A stretch of 64,000 bases of DNA from Streptomyces sp. NBC_00440. GTDB lineage: Bacteria; Actinomycetota; Actinomycetes; Streptomycetales; Streptomycetaceae. The stretch's first letter is position 1, and each line of letters begins with the position of its first letter. A program made the position numbers and the translations under genes. The notes under the pieces are model-generated. The model saw only the letters and a program-made list of their open reading frames with translations, searched no databases and had not been told where the DNA came from. Below are positions 9,256-17,961 of the stretch, one piece after another. Location of the stretch: the NCBI RefSeq assembly GCF_036014215.1, contig NZ_CP107921.1, positions 4,843,501 to 4,907,500 on the forward strand, read 5' to 3'.

Positions 9256-10110
9256 TCATGCCAGCGCGGCCGCGATGGAGGTGGCGACCGGGGTGGTGGG
9301 GCGCCCTGTCAGCCGGGCCAGGTCGCCGCTCGTGGCGGCCAGCAGGCCGCGCTCGATGGCGGCGTCCACGTCCACCAGGACCGCCGCGAACGCCTCCGGG
9401 AGACCCGCGCCGATCAGGATCTCCTGGTGTGTGGCCGCCGGGACGTTGCGGTACGCGATCTCCTTGCCGGAGGCCTTCGCGACCTCGGCCGCGTACTCGG
9501 CGAACGACCAGGCGGTGTCGCCGCTCAGCTCGTAGACCCGGTTCAGGTGGCCGTCCGACACGAGGACGGCAGCGGCGGCCGCCGCGTAGTCCGCGCGGGC
9601 GGCCGACGAGACCCGGCCGTCGCCCGCGCTGGCGACGACCGCGCCGTGTTCCAGGACCGCCGCGAGGTTCTGGGTGTAGTTCTCGCTGTACCAGCCGTTG
9701 CGCAGGAAGGTGTACGGGAGCCCGGAGTCCAGGATCAGCTGCTCGGTCACCTTGTGCTCCGCGGCCAGCTGGAAGTCGGCGTCGGGGCCGCCCAGGATGC
9801 CCGTGTACGCGAGCTGGGAGACGCCCGCCGCCTTCGCCGCGTCGATGACCGCGGTGTGCTGCGGCACGCGCCGTCCGACCTCGCTTCCGGAGATGAGGAG
9901 CACGCGCTCGCCCGGGCGGAACACCCCGTCGAGGCTCGCCGGGTCGTTGTAGTCGGCGATGCGCAGCTCGACGCCGCGCGCCGCCAGGCCGGCGGCCTTC
10001 TCCTTGTTGCGGACGACGGCGGCGATCTGGTCCGCCGGGACCTTGGCGAGCAGCTCGTCGATGACGAGGCGGCCGAGGGCCCCGGTGGCTCCGGTGACGA
10101 CGATGCTCAT
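9256..10110 (-). CDS. NmrA-like NAD(P)H-binding quinone oxidoreductase (QorB/YtfG-like)
   Basis: 284 residues. The N-terminus MSIVVTGATGALGRLVIDEL is an atypical-SDR dinucleotide-binding motif (TGATGxLG); downstream it follows the QorB/NmrA pattern (SGSEVGRRVPQHTAVIDAAK, AYTGILGG, LRNGWYSENYT). Such enzymes reduce quinones with NADPH or sense redox state. It is divergent from an HxlR-family regulator, the same arrangement as the qor2/qorR pairs known in actinobacteria, so induction by electrophiles or disulfide stress is the likely control. Confidence 0.88.
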   Translation of the reverse strand: MSIVVTGATGALGRLVIDELLAKVPADQIAAVVRNKEKAAGLAARGVELRIADYNDPASLDGVFRPGERVLLISGSEVGRRVPQHTAVIDAAKAAGVSQLAYTGILGGPDADFQLAAEHKVTEQLILDSGLPYTFLRNGWYSENYTQNLAAVLEHGAVVASAGDGRVSSAARADYAAAAAAVLVSDGHLNRVYELSGDTAWSFAEYAAEVAKASGKEIAYRNVPAATHQEILIGAGLPEAFAAVLVDVDAAIERGLLAATSGDLARLTGRPTTPVATSIAAALA

Positions 10111-10198
10111 GAGGTGATGCTCCCTGGGGTTCGGGTGGTCTGTGTGGTTCCCTGCTCTGTTCTGAAGCTCACCCTACGGTCGGTACTAACTATGGGAA

Positions 10199-10223
10199 AG
10201 TACCCACTTTGAAGTAAGGTACT
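10199..10223. promoter_or_regulatory. Putative HxlR operator between reductase and hxlR-type gene
   Basis: AGTACC (10199-10204) and GGTACT (10218-10223) are perfect inverted 6-bp arms 13 bases apart. A further GGTAC at 10182-10186 pairs with GTACC at 10200-10204. GTAC-containing palindromes are typical HxlR/DUF24 sites. The element ends four bases before the regulator ATG, so binding would block its own expression. Confidence 0.55.
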
Positions 10224-10226
10224 GGT

Positions 10227-10628
10227 ATGGACGTAAGTGAAGTGGTGGAAGACCAGGTGACGGCCCGGCCTGCGGCCGACGTCAACCGGGCGATGTGTCC
10301 CTCGCGCCTGATCCTGGAGCACGTCACCAGCCGCTGGGGTGTGCTCGTCCTCGCCGCGCTCCTGGAACGGTCGTACCGCTTCAGCGAGCTGCGCCGGCAG
10401 GTGGGCGGGGTCAGCGAGAAGATGCTCGCCCAGACGCTGCAGACACTGGAGCGGGACGGCTTCGTGGACCGCGACGCCAAACCCGTCATCCCGCCGCGCG
10501 TCGACTACTCGCTCACGCCGCTCGGCAGGGAGGCCGCCGAGCAGGTGTGGGGGCTCGCCCGGTGGACCGAGCAGCGGATCGACGAGGTGGCCACGGCCCG
10601 CGAGGCATACGACAGGGCCCGGTCCTGA
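10227..10628 (+). CDS. HxlR-family winged-helix transcriptional regulator
   Basis: 133 residues with the HxlR/DUF24 core: CPSRLILEHVTSRWGVLVL, with the near-universal redox Cys around residue 23, then FSELRRQVGGVSEKMLAQTL (recognition helix) and VDYSLTPLG (wing). In characterised relatives the Cys is oxidised by disulfide or quinone stress, releasing the operator. ATG 10227 has GTAAGGT six bases upstream. It is divergent from the QorB-like reductase, the expected target. Confidence 0.9.
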   Translation: MDVSEVVEDQVTARPAADVNRAMCPSRLILEHVTSRWGVLVLAALLERSYRFSELRRQVGGVSEKMLAQTLQTLERDGFVDRDAKPVIPPRVDYSLTPLGREAAEQVWGLARWTEQRIDEVATAREAYDRARS

Positions 10629-10671
10629 CACAGCAGAACCGGGCCCCGGGCGGCGCCTGTTGACGCCTGAT

Positions 10672-10715
10672 CCGTACGCAGAACCCGTACGCACATCCGT
10701 ACGCGATCCGTATTC
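10672..10715. repeat. Degenerate CCGTACGC repeat, four copies
   Basis: CCGTACGC occurs at 10672, 10685 and 10697 with a diverged fourth copy (CCGTATTC) at 10708. The period shrinks 13, 12, 11. It sits between convergent ends of the HxlR gene and korB. Confidence 0.6.
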
Positions 10716-10745
10716 AATGCGTGCTCACCGCGTGCTCGATCGCAC

Positions 10746-11807
10746 TCAGCCCGCGACGGTCCAGGTGTCCTTGCCGGCGAGGAGCGCCGCGAGGTCGCCC
10801 TTGCCGTGCTGTTCGACTGCCGCTTCGAGCTGGGTGCTCATGAGGGTGTCGTAGACGGGGCGTTGGGTGTCGCGGAGGACGCCGATGGGGGTGTGGTGAA
10901 GGGTGTCCGGGTCGGCGAGGCGGGAGAGGGCGAAGGCGGTGGTCGGTGACGTGGCGTGCGCGTCGTGGACCAGGATCCGTGATGCGTTCTCCGGGGTGAC
11001 GTCCACGACTTCGAGGTCGCCGGTGGTGTGGTCGCGGACGACGCCCTTGGGGGCTTCGGGGGTGCCGAAGCGGATGGGCTGCCCGTGTTCCAGGCGGATG
11101 ACGGCCTCTTGGGCCTGTTCGCGGTCCTTGAGGGCGTCGAAGGCGCCGTCGTTGAAGATGTTGCAGTTCTGGTAGATCTCGACCAGCGCCGTTCCGGGGT
11201 GGTCGGCCGCCGCGCGCAGCACGCTCGTGAGGTGTTTGCGGTCGGAGTCGATGGTGCGTGCGACGAAGGAGGCTTCCGCGCCGATGGCCAGCGAGACGGG
11301 GTTGAACGGTGAGTCGAGGGAGCCCATCGGCGTCGACTTGGTGATCTTCCCGACCTCGGACGTCGGCGAGTACTGGCCCTTGGTCAGCCCGTAGATCCGG
11401 TTGTTGAAGAGAAGGATCTTGAGGTTGACGTTGCGGCGCAGGGCGTGGATGAGGTGGTTGCCGCCGATGGAAAGGGCGTCGCCGTCGCCCGTGACGACCC
11501 AGACGGACAGGTCGCGGCGGGAGGTGGCGAGGCCGGTGGCGATGGCGGGGGCGCGGCCGTGGATGGAGTGCATCCCGTACGTGTTCATGTAGTACGGGAA
11601 GCGGGAGGAGCAGCCGATGCCGGAGATGAAGACGATGTTCTCTTTGGCGAGGCCGAGTTCGGGCATGAAGCCCTGTACGGCGGCGAGGACGGCGTAGTCA
11701 CCGCAGCCGGGGCACCAGCGGACTTCCTGGTCGGACTTGAAGTCCTTCATGGACTGCTTCGCCTCGGCCTTGGGCACCAGGTTCAGGAGTTCGTTGGTGT
11801 CAGGCAT
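10746..11807 (-). CDS. korB: 2-oxoacid:ferredoxin oxidoreductase, beta subunit (KorB)
   Basis: 353 residues. The TPP-binding subunit: RWCPGCGDY with Cys32/Cys35, which with a later Cys ligates the 4Fe-4S cluster, and the TPP/Mg motif GDGDALSIGGNH followed by NLKILLFNN and YGLTKGQYSPT. With the alpha subunit it decarboxylates 2-oxoglutarate (or another 2-oxoacid) to the acyl-CoA, reducing ferredoxin. Its start overlaps the end of korA by 8 bp, so the two are translationally coupled. The downstream-facing neighbours (two-component system, partial complex I) point to a respiratory context. Confidence 0.93.
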   Translation of the reverse strand: MPDTNELLNLVPKAEAKQSMKDFKSDQEVRWCPGCGDYAVLAAVQGFMPELGLAKENIVFISGIGCSSRFPYYMNTYGMHSIHGRAPAIATGLATSRRDLSVWVVTGDGDALSIGGNHLIHALRRNVNLKILLFNNRIYGLTKGQYSPTSEVGKITKSTPMGSLDSPFNPVSLAIGAEASFVARTIDSDRKHLTSVLRAAADHPGTALVEIYQNCNIFNDGAFDALKDREQAQEAVIRLEHGQPIRFGTPEAPKGVVRDHTTGDLEVVDVTPENASRILVHDAHATSPTTAFALSRLADPDTLHHTPIGVLRDTQRPVYDTLMSTQLEAAVEQHGKGDLAALLAGKDTWTVAG

Positions 11808-13809
11808 CGATGGCCTCCTTGAGTGCCGTCGCGAGCTGTTCCGCCTTGAACGGCATGCCGTTGACCTGGTTGTAGGAGACGGCGTCCACGAGGTACTTCG
11901 CCCGGATGAGGAGGGCGAGCTGGCCGAGGTTCATCTCCGGGATCACGATCTTGTCGTAACCCTTCAGGATCTCGCCGAGGTTGGCGGGGAAGGGGTTGAG
12001 GTGGCGCAGATGGGCCTGGGCGATCGGGACACCGTCCCGGCGCAGCCGGCGCACCGCCGCGGTGATCGGTCCGTAGGTCGATCCCCAGCCGAGGACCAGG
12101 GCGCGTGCGCCGTCCGGGTCGTCGACGTGCAGGTCGGGGACCTCGATGCCGTCGATCTTGGCCTGGCGGGTGCGGACCATGAAGTCGTGGTTGGCGGGAT
12201 CGTAGGAGATGTTCCCGGTGCCGTCCTGCTTCTCGATCCCGCCGATGCGGTGTTCGAGCCCGGGTGTGCCGGGCACCGCCCAGGGGCGGGCCAGGGTCTG
12301 CGGGTCGCGTTTGTACGGCCAGAACACATCGGTGCCGTCGGCCAGTTCGTGGTTGGGCACGGTCGCGAACCGGACGTTCAGGTCGGGGAGTTCGCTGGTC
12401 TCCGGGATGCGCCAGGGCTCGGATCCGTTGGCGAGATAGCCGTCGGAGAGCAGGAAGACCGGCGTCCGGTACGTCAGCGCGATGCGGGCGGCGTCCAGGG
12501 CGGCGTCGAAGCAGTCCGCGGGGGTCCGGGGTGCGACGACGGGGACGGGGGCCTCACCGTTGCGGCCGAACATGGCCTGCAGAAGGTCGGCCTGTTCGGT
12601 CTTGGTGGGCAGGCCGGTGGAGGGGCCGCCGCGCTGGATCGCGATGACCAGCAGGGGCAGTTCCAGTGAGACGGCCAGACCGATGGTCTCGGACTTGAGC
12701 GCCACGCCGGGGCCCGATGTGGTGGTCACCGCGAGGGACCCGCCGAAGGAGGCGCCCAGGGCCGCGCCGATCGCGGCGATCTCGTCCTCGGCCTGGAAGG
12801 TCCGCACGCCGAAGTTCTTGTGCTTCGACAGCTCGTGCAGGATGTCGGAAGCCGGAGTGATCGGGTAGGAGCCGAGGTAGAGGGGCAGGTCCGCCTGCTG
12901 GCCTGCGGCGACCAGCCCGTAGGACAGGGCCAGGTTTCCGCTGATGTTGCGGTAGGTCCCGGCCGGGAACGCGGCGGCGGCCGGCTCGACCTCGTACGAG
13001 ACGGCGAAATCCTCCGTCGTCTCACCGAAGTTCCACCCGGCCCGGAACGCGGCGACGTTCGCCTCCGCGATCTCCGGCTTCTTCGCGAACTTCGTCCGCA
13101 GGAACTGTTCCGTGTTCTCCGTCGGCCGGTGGTACATCCACGACAGCAGCCCGAGCGCGAACATGTTCTTGCTGCGCTCGGCCTCCTTGCGGGAGAGCCC
13201 GAACTCCTTGAGCGCCTCGATGGTCAGCGTCGTCAGGGGTACGGGGTGGATCTGATAGGCGTCCAGGGACCCGTCGTCCAGGGGCGAGGTCAGGTAGCCG
13301 ACCTTCGCCATCGGGCGCTTCGTGAACTCGTCGGTGTTCACGATGATGTCGGCGCCGCGTGGTACGTCGGCGATGTTCGCCTTGAGGGCGGCCGGGTTCA
13401 TCGCGACGAGGACGTTGGGCGCGTCGCCGGGGGTGAGGATGTCGTGGTCGGCGAAGTGCAGCTGGAACGAGGAGACCCCGGGCAGGGTGCCTGCGGGCGC
13501 GCGGATCTCGGCGGGGAAGTTCGGCAGCGTCGAGAGGTCGTTCCCGAACGACGCGGTCTCCGAAGTGAACCGGTCCCCGGTGAGCTGCATCCCGTCACCC
13601 GAATCCCCTGCGAACCGGATGATCACCCGGCTCAGCCGGCGTACTTCCTTGGCGCCGGTGCTCTTCTCAGCGCTGCCCTCTTCGACCCTGCCCTCTTTGT
13701 CGATCAGGCCGGGGGCTTCGTTGTCGATCAGAAGGGCTCGTTGTTCCCCGACAACGGCCTCATCGGATCCGTCGGCCTGCTCGGCTGGGCTACTGACCTG
13801 GCTGGTCAC
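11800..13809 (-). CDS. korA: 2-oxoacid:acceptor oxidoreductase, fused gamma/alpha subunit (KorA)
   Basis: 669 residues, the usual length of actinobacterial KorA. An N-terminal ~45-residue variable head is followed by the gamma domain (VIIRFAGDSGDGMQLTGDRF near residue 62), then the alpha/pyrimidine-binding domain (PITPASDILHELSKH; TSGPGVALKSETIGLA; GGPSTGLPTKTEQADLLQ). The start is GTG 13809 with GGAGG nine bases upstream. It forms the KorAB complex with the next gene. The enzyme is the oxygen-tolerant 2-oxoglutarate ferredoxin oxidoreductase type known from mycobacteria, which by family knowledge supports growth without a conventional 2-oxoglutarate dehydrogenase. Confidence 0.94.
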   Translation of the reverse strand: MTSQVSSPAEQADGSDEAVVGEQRALLIDNEAPGLIDKEGRVEEGSAEKSTGAKEVRRLSRVIIRFAGDSGDGMQLTGDRFTSETASFGNDLSTLPNFPAEIRAPAGTLPGVSSFQLHFADHDILTPGDAPNVLVAMNPAALKANIADVPRGADIIVNTDEFTKRPMAKVGYLTSPLDDGSLDAYQIHPVPLTTLTIEALKEFGLSRKEAERSKNMFALGLLSWMYHRPTENTEQFLRTKFAKKPEIAEANVAAFRAGWNFGETTEDFAVSYEVEPAAAAFPAGTYRNISGNLALSYGLVAAGQQADLPLYLGSYPITPASDILHELSKHKNFGVRTFQAEDEIAAIGAALGASFGGSLAVTTTSGPGVALKSETIGLAVSLELPLLVIAIQRGGPSTGLPTKTEQADLLQAMFGRNGEAPVPVVAPRTPADCFDAALDAARIALTYRTPVFLLSDGYLANGSEPWRIPETSELPDLNVRFATVPNHELADGTDVFWPYKRDPQTLARPWAVPGTPGLEHRIGGIEKQDGTGNISYDPANHDFMVRTRQAKIDGIEVPDLHVDDPDGARALVLGWGSTYGPITAAVRRLRRDGVPIAQAHLRHLNPFPANLGEILKGYDKIVIPEMNLGQLALLIRAKYLVDAVSYNQVNGMPFKAEQLATALKEAIDA

Positions 13810-14037
13810 TGAACTGGACCTCCCTCGGGCGGCTGCTCGGATGCGCCCGGCTGCCCGGGCACACCGGAACCCACCCTACGACGGTAAGGGTGGCCTTCCC
13901 TGGAAGGCTCATATGGTGGACGCCTTTTTGAGACATCGAATTGCCCGGATTTAGTGCCATTAAAACCGCCCCTCCTGGCCCTTCGGTGTCATCAGACGCT
14001 TGCGCTGGGTGCTCATCCTTTGGATCTAGGTCCTGCT

Positions 14038-14089
14038 CGGGGCCGCTCCCGCGAGACGGCCCCGACCTCGCTATCTGACAGGGTGTCAG
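14038..14089 (-). terminator. Two hairpins after the response regulator gene
   Basis: First hairpin CTGACA-GGG-TGTCAG at 14075-14089, five bases after the stop; second CGGGGCCG/CGGCCCCG with an 11-base loop at 14038-14064. Both are perfect. They separate the two-component operon from korA. No other gene or signal was found in the 13810-14093 gap. Confidence 0.6.
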
Positions 14090-14093
14090 GTAA

Positions 14094-14765
14094 TTACGAG
14101 TTCAGATAGGTCAGCACGGCGAGCACCCGACGGTGATCCCCGTCACTCGGAGAGAGGCCGAGCTTCAGGAAGATATTGCTGACGTGCTTCTCCACCGCCC
14201 CGTCGCTGACCACCAACTGCCTGGCCACCGCCGAGTTCGTACGCCCCTCCGCCATCAGCCCCAGCACCTCGCGCTCGCGCGGAGTCAGCCCGGCCAGCAC
14301 GTCCTGCTTGCGGCTGCGGCCCAGCAGCTGCGCCACGACCTCGGGGTCGAGGGCGGTCCCGCCCTGCGCCACCCGGACCACGGCGTCCACGAACTCCCTG
14401 ACCTCGGCGACCCGGTCCTTCAGCAGATAGCCGACGCCCCGGCTCGATCCGGCCAGCAGTTCGGTGGCGTACTGCTCCTCCACGTACTGCGACAGGACCA
14501 GCACGCCGATCCCCGGGTAGTCCTTGCGGAGCCGTACGGCAGCCCGGACCCCCTCGTCGGTGTGGGTGGGCGGCATCCGTACGTCCGCGACCACCACATC
14601 CGGCAGCGCCTCCTGCCCCGCCAGGTCCCCGATCGTCTTGATCAGCGCCTCCGCGTCACCGACACCGGCGACGACGTCGTGACCGAGGTCGGTCAACAAC
14701 CGGGTCAGGCCCTCCCGCAGCAGCACTGAATCCTCGGCGATGACCACTCGCACTCTGTCCTCCAC
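14094..14765 (-). CDS. NarL/FixJ-family response regulator
   Basis: 223 residues from the GTG at 14765; a GTG at 14753, with GGAGG five bases upstream, is an equally plausible start. Receiver domain: [16 protein letters not shown] at the N-terminus, phospho-acceptor Asp61 in [10 protein letters not shown], and the switch Lys in GYLLKDRV. LuxR-type DNA-binding domain at the end: [18 protein letters not shown], then [14 protein letters not shown]. It is the last gene of a minus-strand operon with two histidine kinases, both presumed partners. The final residues ([11 protein letters not shown]) are typical of this streptomycete subfamily. Confidence 0.92.
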   Translation of the reverse strand: MEDRVRVVIAEDSVLLREGLTRLLTDLGHDVVAGVGDAEALIKTIGDLAGQEALPDVVVADVRMPPTHTDEGVRAAVRLRKDYPGIGVLVLSQYVEEQYATELLAGSSRGVGYLLKDRVAEVREFVDAVVRVAQGGTALDPEVVAQLLGRSRKQDVLAGLTPREREVLGLMAEGRTNSAVARQLVVSDGAVEKHVSNIFLKLGLSPSDGDHRRVLAVLTYLNS

Positions 14766-14835
14766 GACGCTGAAGCCCCCCACTTGGTGATATTCCTGCC
14801 TGCGCACACCAGCATCCCAGCATCGGAGGCCGAAC

Positions 14836-14930
14836 GGGCGGGAGCCGGACTATCGGGCGGGAGCTCGGGTCACACCGGGGCGGGAGTTCGGGCTGCCGGG
14901 TGGGAGTTCGGGCTGCCGGGCGGGAGTTGT
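14836..14930. repeat. Degenerate ~20-bp G-rich tandem repeat between kinase and response regulator
   Basis: Five units beginning GGG(C/T)GGGAG start at 14836, 14855, 14878, 14898 and 14918. The two central units are 20 bp and differ at one base; outer units are diverged and 19-23 bp. The array lies just downstream of the first-listed kinase stop (14949) and upstream of the regulator. Confidence 0.85.
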
Positions 14931-14948
14931 GCGCAAGCCGGGGTGCGT

Positions 14949-16283
14949 TCAGTCGCGCCAGGGCAGTTCGGCGGTGACGGTCGTCGGGCCTCCGGCCGGC
15001 GAGTCCACGACCAGCAGCCCGTCGACAGCGTCGAGCCGCTCCGCGAGCCCCGCAAGACCGCCGCCGCCCGTACCCGCGGCGAGGTCGCCGCCGGGCCCCG
15101 TGGCGCCGCCCAGGCCGTTGTCGGTCACCTGGAGCATGATGCGGTTCTCCACCCGCCAGACGTCCACAGACGCGCGAGTGGCCCGGGAGTGCTTGCTGAC
15201 GTTCTGGAGGAGCTCCGAGACGGTGAAGTACGCGATGCCCTCGATGGCGGCGGCCGGCCTGGCCGGCAGATCCACCTCCACCTGCACCGGCACCGTGCAG
15301 CGCGAGGCGATCGAGGACAGTGCGGCGTCGAGCCCGCGGTCCGTCAGAACGGCCGGGTGGATACCGCGGGCCAGATCGCGCAGCTCCTGAAGCGCGATCT
15401 TGACCTCGCCGTGTGCCTCGTCGACCATGCGGGCCGCCGCCTCCGGGTCCGCCGTCAGCTTCTCCTTCGCCAGACCGAGGTCCATGGCGAGGGAGACCAG
15501 CCGGGCCTGTGCCCCGTCGTGCAGATCCCGTTCGATGCGGCGCAGATCCGCCGCCGCCGTGTCCACGACCACTCCGCGGTCCGACTCCAGCTCGGTGACC
15601 CGGGTGTCCAGCCGCGACGGGCCGAGCAGCCCGAGCACCATCATCCGGTCGACTCCGGCCAGCCCCCGGATCACCCAGGGGGTGGCGAGGACGAAGGCCA
15701 GACCGCTCAGGCTGGTCAGGGTGATCTCGAAGGGGCTGTCGAGGTAGACGCTGTGCGTCGCGTCGCCGTACAGCTGGATGCCGCTCGTGTTCGAGTAGGC
15801 CGGGAAGACCCACTGCCACAGCGGGTACGTCAGCATCGACCAGGCGAACGTCCACAGCACCACCGACACCGAGAAGGCGAAGACGGCCCACGGGAAGTGC
15901 ACCAGCGAGTAGAGCAGGTGGCGCCAGGACGCCCCGCTCTTCAGGACGGCACCCGCCCACGACATCATGCCGCCGGTCCTGCCCCGTGCCGGCGCCGGGT
16001 CCGCGATGTCGACCCGGAGCAGCGCCCGCGCCCTGGCCCGTTCCATCGCCCCGAAGCCCCGGCACACGCTCAGGCCCACAGCGAGCAGCGGGATGCCGAT
16101 GAAGGTCACCAGCAGGCCCGCACTCAGCGAGAACATCGTGATCCCGAAGGTGAAGAGCACGATGCTGATGGGCAGCGAGAGCAGCAGATATCCGAACTCG
16201 CGCCAGGTACGCCCCTCGAACGGCGCACGCAGCACCGCTGGCACGCGGTGGTCCCGGGTGGTGATGCCGTGATCCGTGGCCAT
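14949..16283 (-). CDS. Sensor histidine kinase (HisKA_3 type) with membrane sensor region
   Basis: 444 residues. The first ~215 residues hold an EFGYLLLSLPISIVLF-type putative sensor domain with four hydrophobic segments; the kinase follows with the HisKA_3 box ERDLHDGAQARLVSLAM (phospho-acceptor His255), RGIHPAVLTDRGL, then the ATPase N-box ELLQNVSKHS and G-boxes DNGLGG and GGGLAGLAERL. It phosphorylates a NarL-type regulator, presumably the one encoded 184 bp downstream. It is closely related to the upstream kinase over its whole length (the H-box, N-box and last twelve residues are nearly identical), so the pair arose by tandem duplication. Confidence 0.92.
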   Translation of the reverse strand: MATDHGITTRDHRVPAVLRAPFEGRTWREFGYLLLSLPISIVLFTFGITMFSLSAGLLVTFIGIPLLAVGLSVCRGFGAMERARARALLRVDIADPAPARGRTGGMMSWAGAVLKSGASWRHLLYSLVHFPWAVFAFSVSVVLWTFAWSMLTYPLWQWVFPAYSNTSGIQLYGDATHSVYLDSPFEITLTSLSGLAFVLATPWVIRGLAGVDRMMVLGLLGPSRLDTRVTELESDRGVVVDTAAADLRRIERDLHDGAQARLVSLAMDLGLAKEKLTADPEAAARMVDEAHGEVKIALQELRDLARGIHPAVLTDRGLDAALSSIASRCTVPVQVEVDLPARPAAAIEGIAYFTVSELLQNVSKHSRATRASVDVWRVENRIMLQVTDNGLGGATGPGGDLAAGTGGGGLAGLAERLDAVDGLLVVDSPAGGPTTVTAELPWRD

Positions 16284-16475
16284 GGCGGTGTCCGTTTCTC
16301 TTCGTCTTCTCGGTGTGCCGGTTGGTCAGTTGACTGGCTGCGGGGTTGATCGGCCGCGTGGTTGGTTGGCTGCGGGCGGGCTGTCCGCCCGGCTGCCTGC
16401 CGGTGTCCCTGCCTGCCTGTGTCCATGCTCCCGCCCCGGACCGCCGTCGACCATGAGGAGGGGCACCGTCTTCGA

Positions 16476-16498
16476 CCGGGGGTTTTCCCTACCCCCGG
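16476..16498 (-). terminator. Hairpin between the two kinase genes
   Basis: CCGGGGG and CCCCCGG form a 7-bp perfect stem with a 9-base loop, 71 bp after the upstream kinase stop. It may terminate or attenuate part of the transcription before the second kinase. The 285-bp gap holds no other gene. Confidence 0.4.
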
Positions 16499-16568
16499 AG
16501 TGAAGACAGTGCCCCGCAGGACAGCGTCCCTGCCGGAAGCGTCCGTTCCGGCAGTGCCCGCCCCGGCG

Positions 16569-17738
16569 TCAGCCGCGGTCGCGCCAGGGCAGCTCCGCCG
16601 TCACCGTGGTGGGTCCGCCGACCGGGGAGTCCAGTACGAAGAGACCGTCGACCGCGCCCAGCCGGTCGGCGAGCCCCGCCATGCCCGTACCGCCGTCGAG
16701 CCGCGCCCCGCCGCGCCCGTTGTCCTCGACGCGGATCAGCAGCCGGTCGGCCGAGCGCCACACCTCCACCGAAGCGGAGCGCGCCTGGGCGTGCTTGCTG
16801 ACGTTCTGCAGGAGCTCCGAGACCGTGAAGTACGCGATGCCCTCGATCGCCTCGGCCGGCCGCTCCGCCAGATCGACACGGACCTTCACCGGGGCCGTGC
16901 ACCGTGACGCGATCGAGGAGAGCGCCGCGTCGAGCCCGCGGTCCGTCAGGACCGCCGGGTGGATACCGCGGGCCAGGTCACGCAGTTCCTGCAAGGCCAG
17001 TTTGACCTCACCGTGCGCCTCGCCGACCATCACGGCCGCCGCGTCCGGATCCTCCAGGAGCTTCTCCTTGGCCAGGCCGAGCCCCATGGCGAGCGCCACC
17101 AGCCGGGCCTGTGCCCCGTCGTGGAGATCCCGTTCGATGCGGCGCAGATCCGCCGCGGCCGTGTCCACGACCACCCCGCGGTCCGACTCCAGCTCGGCGA
17201 TCCGGCGCTCCAGCTCGTCGGAGGGGGAGAGGAGCCCGCGGACCATGGCCCGGTCGACGTTGGTCAGACCCCGCGCGATGAACGGCAGCACCGGCCAGAG
17301 CACGAACAGACTGGGCAGGACCAGGGAGAACGTCAGCACGCCCCACGGCAGACGGATGAACCCGTACAGCATCGCGCGCCAGCCCACCGGGTCCTTGAGG
17401 CTCATCCACAGCCTGGTGAAGAAGCTGCCACCGCGCTTGACGAACAGCGGGCTCGGCTCCTCCACCCGGACGCCCAGCAGCCCCCGCGCCCGGGACCGCT
17501 CCCACCGGCCGAGCTGCCGCGCCCCGAGCAGCCCGAGCGCGAGCAGCGGCAGACCCACCACGGTGACGGCCAGACCGCCGCCCAGGGCAATCATGAACAG
17601 GACGTAAACAAAGCCGACGATCGCAGCCGGCAGGTTCGTCAGGAGATGGGCGATCTCCTTCCAGGTGAACCGGTCGAACGCGAAGCGCGCGGGCGGTGGC
17701 CGGTCGGAGTCGAGCCGACGGGAGTTGATCGCGGTCAT
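16569..17738 (-). CDS. Paralogous sensor histidine kinase (HisKA_3 type)
   Basis: 389 residues from ATG 17738; an ATG at 17774 would add 12 residues and neither has a clear ribosome site. Architecture matches the next kinase: a sensor region with about four hydrophobic segments (WKEIAHLLTNLPAAIVGF; LPWGVLTFSLVLP), then ERDLHDGAQARLVALAM with His206, N-box ELLQNVSKHA, and a shortened glycine-rich lid (DNGRGGARLDGGTGMAGL). The sensor half is about 50 residues shorter than its paralogue's, lacking the segment between the last two helices, so the two probably sense different cues and feed one response regulator. First gene of the operon. Confidence 0.9.
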   Translation of the reverse strand: MTAINSRRLDSDRPPPARFAFDRFTWKEIAHLLTNLPAAIVGFVYVLFMIALGGGLAVTVVGLPLLALGLLGARQLGRWERSRARGLLGVRVEEPSPLFVKRGGSFFTRLWMSLKDPVGWRAMLYGFIRLPWGVLTFSLVLPSLFVLWPVLPFIARGLTNVDRAMVRGLLSPSDELERRIAELESDRGVVVDTAAADLRRIERDLHDGAQARLVALAMGLGLAKEKLLEDPDAAAVMVGEAHGEVKLALQELRDLARGIHPAVLTDRGLDAALSSIASRCTAPVKVRVDLAERPAEAIEGIAYFTVSELLQNVSKHAQARSASVEVWRSADRLLIRVEDNGRGGARLDGGTGMAGLADRLGAVDGLFVLDSPVGGPTTVTAELPWRDRG

Positions 17739-17854
17739 GCGCCAAGAGTGCCGGGCCCCCGGGGCGGATGCCATGGGGCGGCTGGGTGGGATGAAGTAGG
17801 GATAACCCCACCATGCGGCGGGCCCGGTGCCGAGCGCTGTGCCGGATCCGGCTG

Positions 17855-17883
17855 CTTACCAAGTGTTTATCAGGGCCTAGACT
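17855..17883 (+). promoter_or_regulatory. Weak candidate promoter for the nuo cluster
   Basis: CTTACC, 17 bases, TAGACT. The -10 fits streptomycete TAGRRT; the -35 is poor. It is the best candidate in the 223-bp gap between the divergent kinase gene and nuoA. Confidence 0.25.
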
Positions 17884-17961
17884 CCCGTGCGTACGGATCG
17901 TCGAACGTGGCGAATGTGACGGACGAGGCGACGAAAAGGGCGCAGGGAGCGAGGGCCGGAC

